Origin: Methylomusa anaerophila | GTDB lineage: Bacteria; Bacillota; Negativicutes; Sporomusales; Sporomusaceae | DNA length: 64,000 nt | Direction of reading: 5' to 3' | NCBI RefSeq assembly: GCF_003966895.1 | Contig: NZ_AP018449.1 | Location: forward strand, 1,846,501-1,910,500 | Shown here: piece after piece, positions 59,232-64,000 of the stretch | Layout: each line of letters begins with the position of its first letter | Numbering within the stretch: the stretch's first letter is position 1 | Made by a program: the position numbers and the translations under genes | Notes under the pieces: generated by a model | What the model saw: the letters and a program-made list of their open reading frames with translations, nothing else | Database searches by the model: none | Told to the model about the DNA's origin: nothing

Positions 59232-60770
59232 GTGACAGCCAGGTTAGTATGCACCAGTCCGTACAATTCTTGGATTGGCCGAATAATCTGCCCGCCATGC
59301 GACTACAGCACCAAGGACGGTGTTGGTTGCTGTCGCAACTGTCCCGAAGGCCCTGACTATGGCTGCAACAGCCGCTGCGGATGGCTGGAAGAGAAAGGAG
59401 AAATCAAAGCCATGATTACAAATATTAAAATAGATAGAATATCCCCGCATCCCGATAATCCCCGAAAAGACTTAGGTGACCTAAGCGAGCTTGCAGAAAG
59501 CATCAAGGCCAACGGAATATTACAAAATCTTACGGTTGTGCCTTGGTTTAGCGAGATCACAAGGGCACCCGCAGATGATGGTAAAATGGACGGTCACTAT
59601 CGCGTTATAATCGGACATCGTCGCCTGGCAGCAGCGAAGCTTGCAGGCCTGACGGAGGTACCCTGCGTAATAGCCGACATGGACCCCAAAAACCAAGTCG
59701 CAACCATGTTACTTGAAAACATGCAACGCAACGATCTGACTATATGGGAGCAGGCGCAAGGTTTCCAGATGATGCTTGACTTCGGAGAGACAATTGGGGA
59801 TATCGCGAAACAAACCGGTTTTTCGTACAGCACGATCAGCCGCCGGGTTAAGCTGATGGATCTGGACAAAGATAAATTCCAGCAATCGGTGGATCGCGGC
59901 GCTACTCTTCAGGACTATGCGGAACTGGACAAAATCGGCGACGTCAAGCTAAAGAATAGCGTCTTAGAATCCATCGGGACTTCGAATTTCCAGTGGAAGC
60001 TCAAACAGGCCATCAACCAAGAAAAGCAGGAAAAGGGCAAAGCCGCTCTGATCGCGGAGCTTGAAACATTCGCTACCCGTGTCCAGAAAACGGACGGGCT
60101 GCGTCAAGTGCAGTGGTTCTCGGTTTATTCTGGAACAAAAGTCATAAAGCCAGCTGACGCAGGCGAGACGAGGTATTTCTTCACCGATAATTCGTACAAC
60201 ATTATATTGTATAAAGAGTCGTCAGGGAACGAGCCTGGTTGCTCCGCAGGGCCGTCGGCGGCAGGGCCGTCGGCGGAGGAACAGAAGCAATTGCAGGAGC
60301 GGTGCCAGCAACTGGACGAGCTCCACAAGCAGGCCTACGAGCTGCGGGGCGAGTTCGTCAAAAATTACGCCGGGCGCCAGAAGGACGCCCGCAACATCAT
60401 GTCGTTTGCATTGGAAGCAATGCTGCTGGGCGATATTGGTTACGGCTATTCTACATACCTCGGCAAGAAGCTAGGCATCGAGATCCCCGAGCCCGAGGAT
60501 GAGGACGACGACCGCGACGAGGACGATATCGCGTGCGAGGCGATTGCCGAAGCTTTCGAGGCATTGCCGGAGAAAGTGCTATTCACCGCCGCGTATTGCG
60601 GGCTGGAGAAAGAGCGAACCCGCTATTACGGCTGGCAATGCAAGTATGAGGGGAACGCGGCACTCGACGCGATTTACGACGCCCTCGAAAAAATAGGCTA
60701 CGAAATATCCGAAGAAGAGCGTGCACTTCGTGATGGCACGCATGAACTATATGTACGCGACAAGGAATGA
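59232..60770 (+). CDS. ParB-like protein with N-terminal Cys-rich domain
   Basis: GTG 59232 follows AAGAGGTGA by 7 bases. The first 60 residues contain eight cysteines (CPPCDYSTKDGVGCCRNC and others), a probable zinc-binding domain. ParB/Spo0J features follow: IDRISPHPDNPRKDLGDLSE, GHRRLAAAKLAG, ENMQRNDLTIWEQAQGFQMM, and a helix-turn-helix (IGDIAKQTGFSYSTISRRVK). The C-terminal 250 residues are acidic and of unknown type. An internal start at 59412 would give ParB alone. Confidence 0.82.
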   Translation: MTARLVCTSPYNSWIGRIICPPCDYSTKDGVGCCRNCPEGPDYGCNSRCGWLEEKGEIKAMITNIKIDRISPHPDNPRKDLGDLSELAESIKANGILQNLTVVPWFSEITRAPADDGKMDGHYRVIIGHRRLAAAKLAGLTEVPCVIADMDPKNQVATMLLENMQRNDLTIWEQAQGFQMMLDFGETIGDIAKQTGFSYSTISRRVKLMDLDKDKFQQSVDRGATLQDYAELDKIGDVKLKNSVLESIGTSNFQWKLKQAINQEKQEKGKAALIAELETFATRVQKTDGLRQVQWFSVYSGTKVIKPADAGETRYFFTDNSYNIILYKESSGNEPGCSAGPSAAGPSAEEQKQLQERCQQLDELHKQAYELRGEFVKNYAGRQKDARNIMSFALEAMLLGDIGYGYSTYLGKKLGIEIPEPEDEDDDRDEDDIACEAIAEAFEALPEKVLFTAAYCGLEKERTRYYGWQCKYEGNAALDAIYDALEKIGYEISEEERALRDGTHELYVRDKE

Positions 60771-60776
60771 TAACCA

Positions 60777-60851
60777 ATGAAAGAACATTACATCCAAAAT
60801 CAAATCCGCCTCGCCATCTCCCAGCACCGCCTCGGCGTGTATTTACGGTAA
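60777..60851 (+). pseudogene. Remnant of a VRR-NUC nuclease gene
   Basis: ATG 60777 begins MKEHYIQNQIRLAISQHRLG, which looks like the start of phage VRR-NUC endonucleases, but the frame stops at TAA 60849-60851 after 24 residues. No continuation was found downstream. Short, so the call is tentative. Confidence 0.4.
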
Positions 60852-60896
60852 TTTAGACGGTATAATCAGGGATTGATATGATGACGGGAGGGAAGT

Positions 60897-61349
60897 ATGG
60901 ATTATATCAAAGAAGCCGAGAAACGCCTTTGGCATTACCGTGATCTTGAAAAATCTATCGAACAAATGAACTGTGATATCGCCCGAATAGTTAGCCGGTC
61001 ATCACCATCAGAATTAAATGCTGTAGCGATGGATATAACCGGCATACGATCAGGTAAAACTGATGAGGCGTTTAATATCTTGCTGGAATTAAAAACATTG
61101 TCTGAATCCAAGAAAAAAACTGAAGAAGAAATTGACCAAATAGCTGAGATATTAAAAGATATCAGTAAAGAAAAAGACTGTAAATTATACGGCAAAGTTT
61201 TGTATTCTTGGTACGTGAAGCGAAAAGACCGGGACGAAATAGCTAAAGAGATTGGATATTCGGTTCGACAAGTTTACAATATTCGGGATGAGGCAATTAG
61301 AAAATTTGCGGTTAGGATATTAGGCATTGAAGCTTTAAGGGTTATTTAA
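60897..61349 (+). CDS. ArpU-like phage transcription regulator
   Basis: This 150-residue protein has a helical N-terminus and a C-terminal sigma-70 region 4-like helix-turn-helix (DEIAKEIGYSVRQVYNIRDE). Such proteins govern late gene expression in Firmicute phages, and it sits just before the packaging genes. GGGAGGGAAG precedes the ATG. Confidence 0.8.
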   Translation: MDYIKEAEKRLWHYRDLEKSIEQMNCDIARIVSRSSPSELNAVAMDITGIRSGKTDEAFNILLELKTLSESKKKTEEEIDQIAEILKDISKEKDCKLYGKVLYSWYVKRKDRDEIAKEIGYSVRQVYNIRDEAIRKFAVRILGIEALRVI

Positions 61350-61369
61350 TAACAATGTTTATGTTAAGT

Positions 61370-61500
61370 ATTGCAAAATCATTGCAGAGACAAAGCGTTT
61401 TTGCAATGGTAAAATAGTAGCATGAATAAATAGCTAGAGCCGCCTATCATTGATAAGCGGCTTTTGTATTGCCGCTACCGATGAGGTTGGCGGCTTTTGT
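61370..61500 (+). terminator. Series of hairpins after the ArpU-like gene
   Basis: ATTGCAAAA (61370-61378) pairs with TTTTGCAAT (61399-61407). GCCGC (61439-61443) with GCGGC (61457-61461) and GCCGC (61471-61475) with GCGGC (61490-61494) are each followed by TTTTGT. The latter two are consecutive terminators. Confidence 0.65.
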
Positions 61501-61513
61501 TTTGCAAAAGAAA

Positions 61514-61532
61514 GACCGGCTAACTGCCGGTC
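61514..61532 (-). terminator. Terminator of the leftward small-gene pair
   Basis: GACCGGC/GCCGGTC arms (61514-61532) are followed on the minus strand by TTTCTTTTG, next to the stop of the 29-residue gene. Confidence 0.7.
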
Positions 61533-61620
61533 ACTTAAAATAAGGGCCTTGACATGATGGGCACTGTAAATCATCAACGAGGATAGACGCTTTAATTACT
61601 GCTGTTTGATGGGCAGTCAT
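61531..61620 (-). CDS. Tiny minus-strand protein (29 aa) with CxxC
   Basis: It starts at ATG 61620, overlapping the upstream stop by 4 bases (ATGA), and ends at TGA 61531. CPSC near the end may bind metal. It is too short to classify. Confidence 0.45.
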   Translation of the reverse strand: MTAHQTAVIKASILVDDLQCPSCQGPYFK

Positions 61621-61805
61621 TCTAAATCACCTCTTAACTTTTTAATAAACTCCTTAACCTCTTGAAATTTATCTGGATATTTCCGGCGCAATTCAAGGTA
61701 TTCAACGAGATCCGCTTTTTCTTCATCGGTCATACGGATTGATTTATTGGGCAACTGGCCTGTTGGCTTACGACCTTGCCCTCGTCCTGGTCCGCCTCTT
61801 GGCAT
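61617..61805 (-). CDS. Small basic phage protein (62 aa)
   Basis: It starts MPRGGPGRGQGRKPTGQLPN and continues with a helical part (DEEKADLVEYLELRRKYPDK). This basic GRGQGRKP start occurs in small phage proteins. It is leftward and paired with the 29-residue frame. Confidence 0.6.
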   Translation of the reverse strand: MPRGGPGRGQGRKPTGQLPNKSIRMTDEEKADLVEYLELRRKYPDKFQEVKEFIKKLRGDLE

Positions 61806-62026
61806 GTTATCGCCTCCAGCGATTGTATATAGTTAGAGTAAAGGATAAAAATATTATCACATCGGTAATTGTCTGCAATGTTCCGCCATATGGCCACTGT
61901 CTAACGAATAGCCATACAATAACAATAATCCAAAACCAGTAGTCAGAATTAAGCCATTTCATATTTTGCTGGATTAGTGATATAATAAGTATAAGGGGTT
62001 GGGGAGGTTTCCCTCCCCTGGTGGGC
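61806..62026. other. Spacer between leftward small genes
   Basis: The stretch is AT-rich, with a GGGGAGG/CCTCCCC hairpin near 62001-62018 which may end the small hydrophobic-peptide gene. No further gene is supported. Confidence 0.4.
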
Positions 62027-62176
62027 TCATCCTTTGCGCTTACGCTTTGCGGGCTGTTGGCGCTTTGGGTGAGTTTTCTGTTTTTCGAGTATTTCTAAGA
62101 TTAGTTTTAGTATTTCGAGTATCAGTTTTAGTGCTCCGAGTATTGCTAGAATTACGACCCCTTGCTTATCATCCAC
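62027..62176 (-). CDS. Small hydrophobic peptide with basic tail (49 aa)
   Basis: GTG 62176 has GGGAGGGA about 9 bases upstream; the frame ends at TGA 62027. The peptide has one long hydrophobic helix built from the repeat LKLILEI (VVILAILGALKLILEILKLI) and a strongly basic C-terminus (PKRQQPAKRKRKG). This is the look of small phage membrane peptides or type I toxins, but there is no sequence match I can name. The DNA itself shows CGAGTA-type internal repeats. Confidence 0.55.
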   Translation of the reverse strand: MDDKQGVVILAILGALKLILEILKLILEILEKQKTHPKRQQPAKRKRKG

Positions 62177-62323
62177 CCATCCAATCCCTCCCTTCCTTTG
62201 ATCTAAGTAAATTATACCATATTATTTTGATTATTGCAATACATAAATCAAAAATATTTTTAAAAACTTTTTCAAGCCGTCCGAATAGGGCGGTTTTTCT
62301 ATGCTTTAAATGAGGTGATACAC

Positions 62324-62542
62324 ATGGCCAGCATCGTATACTGCAACAATATCCTATGCCGGTTCAATGATAACACCCAACAGACCTGCAGTCTTGATCG
62401 CGTTCACTATGTGGACAGGCGTTGCATGTCGTTCAGTAAGCGAAGGGGTGAGAGCTGTGCTGAATTAATGCAGATACAACGACCGAACTGTCACCGGTCA
62501 GGCGGCGGCTACAAGTCGGATAGGGTGAGGACGGCCAGGTGA
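62324..62542 (+). CDS. Small Cys-rich phage protein (72 aa)
   Basis: ATG 62324 has GAGGTGA upstream. Cysteines at YCNNILC, CSLDR, RRCMSF, SCAEL and NCHRS fit a DUF1540-like or zinc-binding type. It precedes the terminase genes. Confidence 0.6.
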   Translation: MASIVYCNNILCRFNDNTQQTCSLDRVHYVDRRCMSFSKRRGESCAELMQIQRPNCHRSGGGYKSDRVRTAR

Positions 62543-62632
62543 TCACGGGTCCTTCCAGGAATCTAGCTGGCTTACGAGTCGTACGAGCCCCGACTTTTGC
62601 CTCTGTGAAATTTGATTTTTGGGGTTGAAACT

Positions 62633-63163
62633 TTGGCAAGGAAAAAAAATATAGATAGTCCACCACAAAAAGATACACAAATAACAACGTCAGATAAATC
62701 CTGGGTTTACAGCACTTCTGAAACATGCCAGTTTTTTGGTGTAAGCGCCGAAACGCTTTCAAATTGGGAAAAGCGCGGTGCTCCTAAAGAAGGATATGGC
62801 AAATGGGATATTAAGAAGCTTGTGGAGTGGAAGTACGGGGCGAGTGCTGGAGATAAGAGCCCTGAGGCTCGCAAGCTTGCCGCTGATGCCGACTACCGCG
62901 AAGCAAAGGCTGCTCAGGAGGCTATTAAGTTGGCTGTGGCCGAAGGAAGATATATCTCGGCGGGGCAGGTTACTGCTGATTTGAAAAGATTATTTACTGT
63001 TTTAAAGCGGTCGCTTATGGCTATTGGTCATGATATAGCGACTGAATTAAACACATTAGATTCAGATATTGCTTTGGTGGCTAAAAAGGTGGTCGATGAT
63101 GCGGTGTACAACGCACTCTCACAACTTGCACAAAAAGGCGAGTATATCCAAAGAAAGAAATAG
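62633..63163 (+). CDS. terS: Phage terminase small subunit (Nu1-like)
   Basis: This DNA-recognition subunit of the packaging motor has a MerR-like helix-turn-helix (TCQFFGVSAETLSNWEKRGA) and a helical region with RKLAADADYREAKAAQEAIK. TTG 62633 is the likely start, from its KK-rich N-terminus and the GGGG site. It is followed by the large subunit. Confidence 0.8.
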   Translation: MARKKNIDSPPQKDTQITTSDKSWVYSTSETCQFFGVSAETLSNWEKRGAPKEGYGKWDIKKLVEWKYGASAGDKSPEARKLAADADYREAKAAQEAIKLAVAEGRYISAGQVTADLKRLFTVLKRSLMAIGHDIATELNTLDSDIALVAKKVVDDAVYNALSQLAQKGEYIQRKK

Positions 63164-64000
63164 CTGGCCGACATATATCCAGGATGCTTTAGATACCTTT
63201 AGGCCTCCTGAAAAACTGACGGTTTCAGAATGGACAAATAAGTTCCGGATTCTTGATGAAAAATCCAGTGCATCACCGGGACAATGGAAAACCGAAAGGA
63301 CTCCATACTTGCGAAGGATTATGGACGAATTCTGTAATCCTGAGATTGAGAATATTACTTTCGTTGCCGGCAGTCAGTTAGGTAAAACTGAAGCTGAATA
63401 TAATATGCTCTGCTACGCTATCGACCAAGATCCTGGTCCTGTTTTGGTGGTTTATCCAACGGACAAGCTTGCAGAGTTTGCCAGTGAAAACCGACTACAG
63501 CCAATGTTTAAGCTGTCACCGGCTATTATGGACAAATTCGATGAACGAGCAAGCGATAAACTTGAGCTTCAGTTTATAAACAATTATGTAGCTTTAGTTG
63601 GCGCCAATTCTCCATCTGATTTAGCAACAAGGCCAGTACGATATATATTTTTTGATGAAATTGATAAATATCCAAAATGGGCCGGTAGAGAAGCAAATCC
63701 ACTGTCTTTAGCAGAAGAGCGTCAAAAGACGTTTTATAATAAAAAGACTGTTAAAGTTTCTACTCCTACAATCAAACTCGGTAATATCTGGCGATCATAT
63801 GAAAAAGCGGATTTAAGATTGAAATATGAAGTTCCTTGTCCCCACTGCGGTCATAAACAATTATTTGTTTTTAAACAAATCAAATGGCCTGAAGGGATGA
63901 GTGATCCTCAGCTTGTTCGATTCGCTGCGTGGTATGAATGTGAACACTGCTACCAAAGAATTGATGACCGTCATAAAATGGAGATGCTCCGCAGCGGCGA
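63126..64000 (+). CDS. terL: Phage terminase large subunit, GpA type (partial)
   Basis: The frame is open to the window edge (about 290 residues). Motifs are PPEKLTVSEWTNKFRIL, Walker A VAGSQLGKTEAEYNML, Walker B RYIFFDEIDKYPKWAG and a zinc-like CPHCGHK with CEHC. This is the lambda GpA ATPase-nuclease family that cuts and translocates DNA. The start is unclear: only TTG 63126, without a good ribosome site, or a rare ATA further in. It overlaps terS. Confidence 0.88.
   Translation, partial: MHKKASISKERNSWPTYIQDALDTFRPPEKLTVSEWTNKFRILDEKSSASPGQWKTERTPYLRRIMDEFCNPEIENITFVAGSQLGKTEAEYNMLCYAIDQDPGPVLVVYPTDKLAEFASENRLQPMFKLSPAIMDKFDERASDKLELQFINNYVALVGANSPSDLATRPVRYIFFDEIDKYPKWAGREANPLSLAEERQKTFYNKKTVKVSTPTIKLGNIWRSYEKADLRLKYEVPCPHCGHKQLFVFKQIKWPEGMSDPQLVRFAAWYECEHCYQRIDDRHKMEMLRSG

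Noticed and set aside
61999..62313. 104-codon plus-strand frame
   Set aside because: It lacks a ribosome site; the opposite strand has a short frame with a good site and a coherent hydrophobic helix.
1..64000. CRISPR array
   Set aside because: No set of regularly spaced identical repeats was seen; the repeats present are palindromic singles, terminal repeats or short iterons.

Overview
The window looks like a chromosome segment of an anaerobic Firmicute, most likely a Negativicute of the Sporomusa/Pelosinus type; that placement is inference. Supporting signs are a T-box in front of serS, strong AAGGAGG-type ribosome binding sites with many TTG/GTG starts, ferredoxin-linked 2-oxoacid oxidoreductase genes, polyferredoxin-like proteins, a cobalamin riboswitch, feoAB under a Fur box, a selenocysteine tRNA gene, and the paired CD3073/CD3072-type genes otherwise known from clostridia.

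Layout. (1) 1-7500 is accessory and eroded: the tail of an unidentified gene, a GNAT acetyltransferase, small genes, an XRE regulator, and a complete IS66-type element (2912-5362) with a perfect 8-bp target duplication. The IS sits against a frameshifted TPR gene (5359-6645). (2) 7561-12521 is a nested mobile element: a degenerate group II intron whose reverse transcriptase is frameshifted and internally deleted, split at the domain V/VI junction by a trio of tyrosine recombinases with ~86-bp inverted termini (9039-12479), which matches a RIT (recombinases-in-trio) element. (3) 12855-41250 is mostly housekeeping: DJ-1/PfpI, uracil-DNA glycosylase, LysR, a QueG-like Fe-S protein and cupin, korAB, T-box plus serS, a secreted C39-like peptidase, an ECF S component with a TudS-like desulfidase, nudC, gapN, a metallo-beta-lactamase remnant, a CMD protein, an Fe-S protein, ptsI, and a cobalamin-riboswitch region with cobI and btuCDF. 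Then come feoAB with a small zinc ribbon, and amtB-glnK on the opposite strand. Palindromic MITE-like repeats lie in several gaps. (4) From 41256 to the end is a prophage integrated beside the tRNA-Sec gene and still open at the right edge: integrase, ImmA-like peptidase and repressor leftward; Cro-like gene, antirepressors, an acyl carrier protein, a recombination/replication module, RusA, many tiny overlapping genes, a ParB-like protein, an ArpU-like regulator and the terminase subunits rightward.

How the parts work together. The cobalamin block makes an early corrin-ring methyltransferase and imports B12-type corrinoids under one riboswitch. The feo block takes up ferrous iron under Fur. 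amtB-glnK is an ammonium uptake and sensing pair whose leader carries two terminator-like hairpins. The prophage shows the normal order of lysogeny control, replication and packaging. Its unusual cargo is the acyl carrier protein, a deoxyribosyltransferase-like protein with a Cys-rich tail, and a Cys-rich/ParB fusion. No CRISPR array and no rRNA gene were seen.
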